Positions 22,289 through 32,809 of a DNA stretch of 64,000 nucleotides are shown piece by piece (within the stretch, counting starts at the first letter, position 1; every line of letters starts with the position of its first letter). Made by a program: the position numbers and the translations under genes. Below the pieces are notes generated by a model that saw nothing but the letters and a program-made list of their open reading frames with translations, did not search any database and was not told the DNA's origin. Source of the DNA: Lentinus brumalis (Eukaryota; Basidiomycota; Agaricomycetes; Polyporales; Polyporaceae); contig MARA01000011.1 in assembly GCA_001792895.1 (NCBI GenBank), forward strand, positions 310,001 through 374,000, given 5' to 3'.

Positions 22289-23572
22289 TCAAAGCGTCTC
22301 CATGGGCCGCCGACCAACAAGCCACCCAACCTTCAGCACCCAACGATCCCGAACTCCTTCCATGAACTGCCACTGCTCCTTCGCTTGCGCGAACTCGTCC
22401 AAGCCACGCGCCCAAGTTGAGACGCTCTCTATGCCGAACATACCGCCCTGACGGTTGACCACCTCGTCCACTCGGTCAACCCAAGCCTCCCACTCGGCCT
22501 GGAGTCGTTTGGCGAGGTGTTCGACGATGGACGCCTGAGTGAGTGGTGGTTGTGAGAGGATATGAGAGGTTAGAGCGGCCAGGAACAGATATGTCTCGTG
22601 AGGGTGTAGCTTGTCTTTGTGCTGCTGACGAAGGGCGGCAGCGTGCGTCTGGGTGGTTTGGCCCTTCGCCGACATCGCGGGTTCGGATTCGGAGGTGTTG
22701 GTGTAGGAGAAGTAGGGAATGTATGATGTGCATGCGGCGACGAACTCTTCGATGTGCGGCTTGAGACGGGTGACGATGTATTCATCGCGCATTCCACCGC
22801 CCGGAGACGCCGAACCGAACGGACTACCCCCCGAAGGCCGCGCGCCGAATCCGAATCCAGTGGAGAACGACGATGGAGACCGATTGCTGCGGAACCCCCC
22901 TGCATTGTTCCAGGAAGATGGGCCAGGTTGAGAGAAAAGCGAGTTGGAATATGGATACGCGTCCTTCAGCTTCTGGGCCGAAGTTGCGAGACTCTGCAGT
23001 GCAGCGTCAAGAGTGGGACGAGGAATGAGTGAAAGAATGGTCGGTTTCAGAGCCGGGTGCGCGGACAGAAGTGAAGTAACGAGTGGTAGCAACGATTGCG
23101 GAGGCAAACTCGCTGAAAGAAACCATCAGGCCACGAGCTCCCGGAGTCAGTGATGGCACTTACCAAGCAGGAAACCGACATCCACGTCGTTTTCCTCGCC
23201 AGATGTCGGAGGCTTGTTCTCCTTCGCCGTCCGTTGGTCCTTGCCTGCGGCCACGACTGCGGCGGGCGTGGTGCGCGCACGTTTGGGCACGGCCCGCCTC
23301 ACTCTCTCAGGCGTGGGACTCCTGTCCATCCTCTCATCCCGATCCTCCTCGTCCGGCTCATGTCTCCTCTTAGCCGTCCTCACGGGTGCTTGTGTGGTTT
23401 GCGGGGGGTGGCCCCATGCAGGTGGTTGGACGTGTGGGTGCGGGGCCGTGGGCCAGCCGGGAATCATGGATGGTTGCAGTCCGAAGCCGAAGCCGAGCGG
23501 TGAGGGTGAGTGTCCAACTGGGCTTGGCCCAAAGCCAACTTGTAGGTGAGGGTGCGTAACCACATTTGCCAT
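22289..23572 (-). CDS. STS1: Sts1/Cut8 family nuclear proteasome tether
   Basis: Two exons. The first reads MANVVTHPHLQVGFGPSP, continues with a Pro/His-rich stretch, a basic nuclear-localisation-like patch (VRTAKRRHEPD and AVPKRART) and an acidic GEENDVDVGFLL. A GTAAGT...TTTCAG intron leads into ASLPPQSLLPLVTSLLSAHP, which is the start of the Cut8 six-helix domain, followed by LIPRPTLDAALQSLATSAQKL. The domain continues through PHIEEFVAACTSYIPYFSY and ends WVLKVGWLVGRRPMETL. In S. pombe Cut8 (S. cerevisiae Sts1) holds proteasomes at the nuclear envelope and is itself short-lived. An alternative start 26 codons upstream (23650) is less likely because the extra residues look like 5' UTR. Confidence 0.88.
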
Positions 23573-24307
23573 AGTGGTGGTCGGTGAACAAAGGTGGAGG
23601 TGAAGTACGCGGAGCGGTCGAAAGGAGACAGAGACGCGAGGCGCCGCCACGCCAAGAACGTCTACGCGCTCCGTCGTCCACCTGCCCTAATGTCACCACG
23701 TGACCGTCGCCTAAAAGCGCAACTTTTCGCCTGACGCGTTGTGCTGTTTCTCTTTCTGCTCTTGGTCCACCCTTCCGCAAGGTATGTTCCTTCTCTGCAT
23801 ATACTTGCGGTGACGAGAGAACATGAATCGCTACTTCGAAGCCCACGGGCTAATGAATGTGAATCATATACCCAAATTTCTGAGCTCTCGTGTTGCGAAT
23901 GCGCTTTGACACTGACACGTCCATTCTCGCAGGTCGCTTGGTTTTCCTCAAGCACGGCTTTCTCTTGTCACTTGTGAGTTTCTTTCTTTTCGACACGTGT
24001 GATGAATAACATAGAGTCAAGTCCTGATCCCGTCTAAAGGACGGGAGTTGACGATCATTTCCATGCTAATACTGACATTCATATCCGTCACCTCATGGTT
24101 GAACATCAAAGCTAATGAACCCCTCCTTTCACAGGTTTGTCGCAACGTCGAATGTGATACGAAGGAGTGGTAGCACTGGGTCATATTGTATGTACTGTAC
24201 TCTTCGTTACAATCAAGTGGATTTTGGTATATGACGATGTGTGCGTCTGTGTCCACGTCAAGCTGTAGTAATATAGTAGCTGTCCCAGCAAGACATCTAT
24301 CTACGGT
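23573..24307. other. Gene-free interval
   Basis: About 735 bp containing the STS1 promoter and, at its right end, the 3' UTR of the CAS1-like gene. No gene or repeat was recognised. Confidence 0.45.
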
Positions 24308-27214
24308 CTACGGGCGCGGCCACATCATGTTCAGCAGCCACATCACTCCGACGCCAATTAGCAGCTTCGTCTTCAGCCCAGGCTGCCACTCGGAGTCATC
24401 ATACCACAACCTGAAGCCTGCTGAAGGCGGCGGCGGAGAGGACGAGCCCTCCGCCAGACGGTCTATCCACCGTCGTGGTGGTCGCGCTGGTGTGTCTGGC
24501 TCACGCGGTAGAGGATTGCCCTCGCGGTCCTTCGGCGGCTCCCCGTCCTCATCCTGTGGGACCATGAAAATCACCTCCTGGCCTTCTTCCGACTGCGGGG
24601 GAGGTGGAGGGTCCTGTCTTCTTGAGGTGGAAGCGTTAGCCTGCTGGGAAGACGTCGGCAGCGATTGGCTCTTCGTGCTCCCGCATATCCAGTTCGTGAC
24701 CTCTCCCGTAGCCTTCGCAACGAGGTGGGACACGTATACGAATACGATGGTCGTGAGGAGGAGGTTCATAGGCCGTGAATGACGCCCCGGGATGACCATG
24801 AGGATGCCCTTGGTATCGCCCGCGAGCCAGAGGTGGTACTGAATGATGAACGTCTCGAGCGAGCAGGTGCCGATGAACGCGAAGACGCGCGAGGACCCCG
24901 AACGCAGGATAGCATTCGCGTTGCGGAGCACAACGAACGCGCCGACCGGAAGGAAGGACACATACGGATGCCACGCGTTATACGCAAACTTGTCCGGCTG
25001 CGACAGCTCGAAAGCGAAGAACCATAGAAGGACGACCGCAGAGACCCCAGCAGCAGCCTTCACGACGACCGGCCAGCGTGGATGGTCCGTAAGGCGATGC
25101 TCGCGAATCTTGATGACGGCGAGCGCGGCGAACATCCCGAAGTACACGATCCACAGATCGAGGTTGACGCGGAAGGCCCATTCCCGCGCGGACCAGCGAA
25201 TGTTGCAGAACCGCTCGAGGAACTCGAAGAGAGCCTCCATCATCCACAGTTGGCTCATGACGAACGTCACGATGGCCATGGAGAAGAAGATCTTGGCGAG
25301 GAGGAAGGGTGTTTGGTCATTGTACTGCGAACCGATGACCATGGTCGCGTAGATGATGAGGTACCAGAAGGACACCAAGGGCGCAAAGTAGTAAAAAAGG
25401 TAGTCCGTGTTCATGGTGTATGCAAGCAGGAGGGTGAGCAGGTTGAGACGGACCATGACCTGGTAGTCGAGATAAGCCCGGGAAAGGATAATCGTTCGTA
25501 AGAGACTCACTTGAGCTACTCGGAGCAGGCCGAAGTCTGCCTTCTTGACGTAGAAAGTAGTGTGCCCATAACCCGTCATGAAGAGGTATGAAGCAACGAG
25601 TACGCGGATAGGGTTGTAAATCCCCGAAATCTTCGACGCGCCCGTGTAATGGTATATCAGGATGGCAACTGTAAGGCGGCGTTAGACCTGAAGCTGAGAC
25701 GAGGGAACACCGTGTACTGACTCTGCATCCAACCCTTCCATTCATCCGTCTGCTCCCTATTGAGGAATCCAAGGTCCTTGTCCGCGCGGTTGACCGTGAG
25801 CAGTCCAATGGCAAGGCTGATCAACATCAAGAACGCGAACGTCCAGGAGTCGAACTGCTTCTGTTCTTTCAACCAGAAGCCGGTACGATCGGCGAGGTAA
25901 ATCATGGCGGCAGAGAAGCTGACGACCAGGCCAGTGACCTCCTCGTCCCGGATTAGTGGCAAGCCAGAAGAACGGGGACCTGTGATCACGTCAGTATTCA
26001 TATCACCTAGAGATGCACTCAACAAAACGTACTGAATCGTCTTGCGAGGAGCCAGTTTGCGGGACCCCAGAGCACGATGCCAGCCAGTAACAACAGGTGT
26101 AGAGGCGCAGGCCAAGGGTAAGCCCGACAGCACGTCTTATCCAAGGGGAAGCTCTTCGGCAGCGCGTAGTTGCAACGCATATTGAGCAGTACCTGCGCCT
26201 GCATGCTCACGATGAGGTCGGAGAAGTGCAGCCCGTCCTCGGTCTGCGATGGGTTCAGCATCTGGTTGAATACCAGCGGCAGTGACACCGGCACTCCAGC
26301 TGTGCGCGCGCTCGGTGGGGATCCGGGGAAGAACGCGAACGGGTCGCGCAGCGCAGGCGGCTGGATACGGTGTAGAAGGTCCGAGTTCATCGCGTCGATG
26401 TCAGAGGCGTGCATGGACGCGGCGCGGTCGCGCGAGAGCTTGGCGGACACGACGTCCTCGATGGGGAGGATGACCACGTTGTCCGCGAGTGGGTGTGGGG
26501 CGTGCGAGAGCGCGGCGAGCGTGGACTCCATCTTGGCTTCCCATGCGGGGAGGCCACCGGAGTCGGCATAGCGCAAGTACCAGAGGCCGGAGCCCAGTGC
26601 CAGGAGTGCGGGCAGTTCAGAGGGAGGGGCGCGCGAGGATGGATGGAGGAGGGACTGTGTGTGGCTGGTGTTCAAGAAAGGATCCCAATGGAAGACGAGC
26701 TGGATGTCCGAGGCAGTGGTGTACGTGTAGTCCATGTGTTTGTGCTCGTCATCTGGTGGACCGGACGGCAAGTTCTTGTCGACGAGGTGCGCGAACTGAA
26801 AATATAGTTGTCGCGTGACGGAATCACCGACGAAGACAACTCGTCTTGACCTCAGGCATGTCGCGGCGTCCTGTGGCTTATACTGGTACATCATGCAGCC
26901 TGCGGCCCGTGACCCTACTTAACGGATGATCGGGACGAGTCGGAGTCAAGGGACACGCACCGTCTGGCTGCCAGTTCTTGAACTTCGTATCCAACCATCG
27001 ACCCTCCGTGAGCAACGCATTGCAATGTAGCGGATCGGTGCGGTCTGTTCTTGGTGTCAAGACTGAACCGCACGCACTCGACGCTTGACACACAGAACGC
27101 ACCAATAAATCCATACCGCAACAGCCCCAGCACCATCGCTAACCCCACGCACGCCCAGGATAAGTAGTGGGGCCATAGGGGATTGAGGGAGAACTGGAAG
27201 CGCTTGGGAGGCAT
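24308..27214 (-). CDS. CAS1: CAS1-type polysaccharide O-acetyltransferase (PC-esterase + multi-TM acyltransferase)
   Basis: The N-terminal anchor is LSWACVGLAMVLGLLRYGF. A PC-esterase (SGNH-like) domain follows in the lumen: FVGDSVTRQLYFQFAHL carries the Gly-Asp-Ser and DGLHFSDLIVSM the Asp-x-x-His. From about residue 380 the protein has roughly ten membrane spans typical of the Cas1p acyltransferase domain, including LHLLLLAGIVLWGPANWLL, FAFLMLISLAIGLLTVNRA and FIGTCSLETFIIQYHLWLA. A charged cytosolic tail closes it. Cryptococcus Cas1 is needed to O-acetylate glucuronoxylomannan in the Golgi. This fungus has no reason to make that capsule, so another glucuronic-acid- or mannose-containing glycan is the likelier acceptor (inference). 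Both active-site motifs are intact. Confidence 0.87.
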
Positions 27215-28028
27215 GACGTCTTGCCTGCGAGTTCACGAAGTTGGTCGGCAGAAGAGCTATGGCCTCGGGTGCATACGTGGGCCAAGATGTATCCAAGAGA
27301 GGGTGGGCAAAGAGCGGAGGTGCCGTCCGCAGAAATGAAGAAACTGCGCAGAGCGAGTAATTTCCGTCAGCCTGATGCTTCGCGAGCTCCACCAAGTCGC
27401 GCTCGCCTTGTTCGTATGGGTCCTGTTCCTCTAGATCGGTCACAGAAGATGTCTCGTACTTGTCGCGTGCAATGGGTATAGAGTCGAGAACATGCAGGTG
27501 CAAAGCAGAGGTCAACGTCACTTATGTCATGCGCAGGGCCGAGCGGGCGAGCACAGAAGGAAACCTAGACGCCCACATGGAAAGCTATTGGCTAACTGCG
27601 GCTAGACGCAACACCTACAGCAATCTTGATACACAGGACTACGGATATGTATTTGTATTCCGGCACAGGAGAATGTGAAGTCCGTGAAAGCGCACAAGCG
27701 CAATCTGAACAAGGAGTGTAGATGATGCAGGTAAGTACTGTACTTAGTGTCTATAGACGCTATGTAGATAGTCCGCGTGTCCAGGAAACATGGTTACAGA
27801 AAACATTACGATAGCATTTCGACTCAGCACGACTCAACGCGACTCCGAGAATATACCCAAATGGTTAGATGCTCGATGAACCCGTCGAGTAGCCTGAACA
27901 AGTCGCCGTCAGCCAAGGTCACACACAGTCCACGAGAGGCATGATCACTAACCATTACTGGATCCACATCGAGTCGCAAGGAGATAAGGTCGTCAGATGG
28001 TACAGGGCGCAGTACACACAGGAAACAC
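27215..28028. other. Gene-free interval
   Basis: About 815 bp between the CAS1-like gene start and the rhomboid gene stop. A minus-strand ORF reads into CAS1 from here, but the added residues have no family match. It probably holds the CAS1 promoter. Confidence 0.45.
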
Positions 28029-29913
28029 TCACCCCTTGCAGTGATTGTTGGAGCTGGTCGGAATACATGAGAGGTATCGACACCATGAGCACGCTGACAC
28101 AACTGTAAGTGCGCGCTCAGTATAGAGAGGTGGAGGGGCGCACCTGCATAAGGGTCCGAAGTGTAGAAGTTGCGGATCAACACCACGAAGAGGACTATGA
28201 TTAGTGGCAGAGCCAGCACTCGGAGGGCGATGACGATGGATCGATGACGAGTGGAAGGGCTGATAATGGGATAGAGCGCCATGGCCACCAGCAATCCCAT
28301 TAGAAGACCCCCGAGATGAGCTGTAAGACCGTAAGTCAGGTTCAGACAAAATTACCATCGCGATCTACGTACCGAAGTTATCCACATCTAGACATACAAC
28401 ATCAGCGACCTACTCGAAGTGCCCTGAAACGCGGCGTAGACTCACAAGGTATGAAACCGATGGCAACACCGATGATGAGCTCAATGATCATGAACACCAG
28501 CTTCTTCACCGGCTGGTACTGGTATCTCCAGTGGGCAAATAGATCCACCCACGCAACAGCGACCGTTCCAAATATCGCACCACTTGCGCCGACGGACGGT
28601 GCACCAACGAGTGCGAAGTTACCACCGAGAACATTGCTGCGAGAGATGAGGTCAGGCACACCCATCGCTCCAACCTGAGTCTAGGACGTACCCGAAAATT
28701 CCAGCGGCGAAGTACAGGATCAGGAACGCAGGAGTGCCCATCTCCCTCTCGACCTGGACTGTCAGTCAGCAAAAGTAAGGGACGCACAGCGACAGCGGGT
28801 AGCCTCACCTGAGCAGATGCTGTGCATTGCGCCAGCATGTTCAGCAGGAAATGGATGAGACCAGCGTGGAGGAATATCGGTGTGATGAACCTGAAGGAAC
28901 GATCAGTTCACCTGTTCGGCTTCGACTGCGGGAGCACACCTACCTGAACCACTGATCTGGTGTTTCGTTGTGGAAGCCGCCGAACGCGCAGATACTCTCG
29001 AGCGAACAGAGCTCCGTGGCAGGATTTGCAGTGTTGTTCAAACCTGTGGACGGTTCAGCCAGTCACACGACCTCACCTTCAGCAGTAGGTACTGACAAGC
29101 TACAGGCGTTGTGATGGGGAAACTGCTGACGTTCGTCATGCATGGCGGAAATCGCGCTCCAAGTTGAATCAGAGCCGATGATGATGGCCCGAGCATAGGG
29201 TTCACCACGGGCTAGACAAAGTCAGTGATTCGGACGCAAGTGCGGCAAAGTGGGGTCTACCTTAAATGAAAACGGCGTTCCTTGAGCCTTCTGGTTCGTT
29301 ACGAGCTCATAGATTAGAATACCCAGCATCACCGCGCACAAGGCCCATGCTACGCCTGTCTGTCAGAAACGTACTGTGATCGATGCATCGGCTTACGCAC
29401 AAGCTATAGGATATTTCTGCACGCCGACGCCCCGCTTCTTGTCCTCTATCCGCTGAGCTAGGGGATATAGACCGAAGTAACGCTTGATCATATTGGGACG
29501 CTCCGCCATCCCCGACCGAGCTTTCGCGGGAACTGTGAATGGCTCTTCTGCGTAGTCTACCGCCATCGTTGAGCCACACACGCGTCAGGGATAAGCAATG
29601 AGGACGTACCCATGTCCTCATACCGCGTCTGACGAGCATAATCCTGCGGCTTGCTGTACTCTTCCGGTTTGGGTGTGAATGGCTCATCTAGCTTGCCCTC
29701 CGAAGGATTCGGCCCGCTTGGGTAGTAGTTGAGGTGCTCGTCCGTGTAGCTGTACCTGTAGTCCGGCTCGTAGACGGGGTGATGGAACTCATGAGAGCTG
29801 CCTGCTGGAGCGTGTCCGTGATCAAGGAGCGGCTTAGAATCAGATTCAGACAGATCATGGTCGTGGTGGTCGTGCACAGGACTGGGGCTCCGTGGCGTAG
29901 GCATTGTTGCCAT
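28029..29913 (-). CDS. Rhomboid-family intramembrane serine protease
   Basis: The start at 29911-29913 (MATMPTPRSPSPVHDHHDHD) begins a ~150-residue His/Pro/acidic cytosolic region. The rhomboid core of six to seven membrane spans follows: WFRFITPIFLHAGLIHFLLN, then the nucleophile motif GASGAIFG in VGASGAIFGTVAVAWVDLF, then a helix IIELIIGVAIGFIPYVDN and the catalytic His in NFAHLGGLLMGLL. The last exon gives CSWCRYLSCIPTSSNNHCKG. Ser and His are both present, so it should be active. The HAGLIHFLLN loop with WF (L1 region) is typical. At least seven introns are inferred. Location is probably Golgi or plasma membrane, because no mitochondrial presequence is visible. Confidence 0.88.
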
Positions 29914-30480
29914 GATGGTCGTGATCAGCGGAGTCGAGTGGTGAGTGTTAGGAGAGAAGAGAAAGACGGGGTGGTGTATTGGAGCGCAGCAGGCGGCGGG
30001 GGTGGTCGTTGTGGGTATACTTATAGACAAATGCAAGGAGGACTTGGCAATTCGCGCACGGCATGGTGCACGGCCTCTTCGTCTCTCCCAACCACTGCCT
30101 TCGCCGCCGTCAATGCCACGCCCGCACAGGCGCCCATATGCGTCCTGTTCTTGATCCGCGCGTCCCCTTCGATGACGTTGAACACAGACTGCTTACAATG
30201 TGCTAAGCACGCTTCAGAATCATGAACACATCCTCGAGCCTGGCACCACTACCTCGCGCAACTTGCGTATGACCGTTTGTTCCCAACGCAAGCGCAATGA
30301 GAGCACTGCTGCGCACGCGCGACTACGGACGTCTCGGTGCGACCATCGCGGTGAAATGTGGCCAGTCTGAAGCATAGCTGTGCGCGGTTGATGAGCAGGT
30401 TGTTCCTGCGGTGCACGGCGGATTGTATTTCAGTCGACGACTACGGTTCTGCTTTTAGTACATAGACCCAGAGCGGCGTA
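29914..30480. other. Gene-free interval
   Basis: About 565 bp holding the rhomboid promoter and the 3' end of the next minus-strand gene. Nothing else is recognised. Confidence 0.4.
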
Positions 30481-32342
30481 TCAGTCAACGGGGAGGCCTT
30501 CGCTCTCCTTCCACCGAGTTAGCAGCCTGTTGCTCGGCTGTCCGAACGGATCAACCACTTTGCGCGCAACGTCGACGCCCGCCACCGGCAGGTTGCCAGG
30601 CTCCAAGAGGCCCAGCTGGAATAGACCGCCCGTGAGCAGTGGTACCGCGGCAGGCAGGTACAACGCGTACCTGTACGAGGGCAGATGCCTGGTCCCAGTA
30701 GCTGCAGAGAGCGCTCAGCCAGTGCACTCAACTTGTAAGTCATCTTCGACTCACATATGTCTGGGGCAAAGTACTTATGGTGAGCGTTGTCAGCCAGCTG
30801 AGTTTCCCGCGCGGACTCACTCGAAGGTTAGCTTGTCCCCCGGAACGCGACTACGCCGACGAGCGCAATCTCCAGCGGTTTCCCCGTAGGTTTGATGCCC
30901 GGCAGGAAGTAATCGATCTCCTGTAGCAACCCCATTCAGCAGCCGCTCATACTCGGACATGAAAGGCTGGTCGCTGACGGTCGTGTGAGTACACTTGAAG
31001 ATCATCTCGTCGATAACTCTGTCCGCGCCGACTACAGAGCCCGAAGTCAGCTCGGGACTTCGAACGATCGGCAGAAGAAGCACTCACTCGTCCGTGAAAT
31101 GGTGATCAGCTCGGTATCCGGGGGAGTGATCTGTCGGAGGGTTGAACAGTCTCGAACGTATATCCGTCTCCGAGCACGAGCCTACGTTCTCTCGGACGAA
31201 GTGGTACTAAAGTAGAAGCACCGTCAGCATGTGCAAGCCGCGTGTGCTGCCCACTGACCTTGTAAAACCTGGCCAGATCCTGGAAACCTACGCCCCCGGT
31301 CATCGTCGGAACGTGGTTCACATACGGCGTCGACACCTGCACATGTCTCGGGTGTCAGGCCTACCGGCGGTCGCTACTTGACTCACCATCGTCGCCATGG
31401 TCTCTGCAGGATTAAACCAATATCAACCATCTATACTCAGGCTCCCTTGAAACCGAAGGACATACTCGGCGCATTTCTCTCCTCGAATTCCTGTCCAAGA
31501 GGGTCAGCACGTATCCTCCAGGAACGACCCTCGGCGAACTCACGAAGTGCGTGTGCCTCTCCCAGAGCTTCTCGAACGGGAAGTGAGGCCCGAGTTCCCT
31601 GCGAAGCAGCGCCAGCGTCCGCGTGTACGACAGGTTATTCGCCGAGCGCAAGTAGGGTGCAATCGACGAGACCTTGCCGCTCGCGTGGTCGATCGGGGCT
31701 CCAGCTTCGAATGGGAACGGGGGGCTGGCGGAGACGAACGGATACGTGTGGATGGTCACGGGAGGATGGCGCGACGTGGGGATTCCCTCTGCTTTCTGCT
31801 CGGCGATTTCTTGCAGGGACGCGTGCAGAGCTTCTTGCTTCGCCGAGAGGTGGAAGATGGTGCTACAAATAGATGTTATTCAGCGTTCGGTGCTTATCAT
31901 GAAAATAAGCGGACGAGCAGGGCTTACGGGAGCGTGGTCCCGTCTCCTAGCTCGTGGACGAGACCCTTGCCATCCTCTAGCTGGGGACAGAAGTGTGCGC
32001 ATGCCTTGAGCTGCCCCGCTGATAGCAGCTCTCCCGCAAAGGTCAAGTCCGCGCTTTCCAGACCGTACGTCACTAATGCCCATTCCGTATCGTTCTCCAG
32101 TCTCGTGCGGGCATCTGAGAGGCTGTTCTGCAGAGCGTCCGCCGCCTGGCTTGTATAAGGGACCACTATGACATCGTAGCCCTCTTCGCTGAGCTGCATG
32201 ACCATCGATTAGCAGACACATGTCATCGTGGACTGCGAGCACACACCTGTTGGCCCCATGATGCTTGATTGTCTGGCAGTAAGAGGACCAGAGTTGGCGG
32301 CTTTGCCACCGATGCAACAGTACTCGGGAAATAACGCGACAT
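30481..32342 (-). CDS. Two-domain protein: hydrolase-like N part + SnoaL/NTF2-like C part
   Basis: The first exon (MSRYFPSTVASVAKPPTLVL) and LSEEGYDVIVVPY begin an alpha/beta domain reminiscent of dienelactone hydrolase-like proteins. It continues through EWALVTYGLESADLTFAG and AIFHLSAKQEALHASL. The catalytic Cys/Ser nucleophile elbow is not obvious: VTYGLES is the nearest candidate. The second half is a SnoaL-like (NTF2 fold) domain built from many small exons: PYVNHVPTMTGGVGFQDL, YHFVRENITPPDTELITI, RVIDEMIFKCTHTT, EIDYFLPGIKPTGKPLEI, HIYWDQASALVQ and LGLLEPGNLPVAGVDVARKV. Several introns carry weak donors (GTAGGC, GTCAGC), but each join is supported by the family pattern. Fungal proteins of this layout are often named carboxymethylenebutenolidase-like. 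Substrate is unknown. Confidence 0.72.
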
Positions 32343-32809
32343 CTTGGGTGCCAGCTCACCTATGCGTCCTGGTGCAAGATAGTCAGTACGCCTACGATGC
32401 ACACCTGTTTGGATTCATGCGAATGGCGAGCTCCCGTGAGTAAGTCCTTCCCGACACGATAAGCCTGAGCTGCATCGAGAAATGGATTTCTCCAGCCCGC
32501 TGTCTGCGGCCCGCGTACCGATAACGAACCCTCAATTTGCCACACCATTCACCCGGCGGTATGCACATGACGACGGCGATACAGGCTGGCAGTTGGAATG
32601 CACATAAGTAGTGGTGTGCACTGGTGGCTGGAGGTCAAGTCCGAAGGGCGTCTATGCATACCACGTCGTTGTTGCGATTATAATGATCCCGGCTAGCGGG
32701 TATGCAAAAGTTGATGAAGAGCAGCGGTATCTACGTACATGATGCGGGAGACGACAGCAGTGTAACATTGGATATTCAGGTCCGTTCCACCCAACCCCAG
32801 GCAAGCACA
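32343..32809. other. Gene-free interval
   Basis: About 470 bp between two minus-strand genes. Probably a promoter and a 3' UTR; no motif is assigned. Confidence 0.4.

Noticed and set aside
21595..22365. 256-residue plus-strand ORF
   Set aside because: It runs from the PPR-gene promoter into the antisense of STS1, with no domain and irregular composition.
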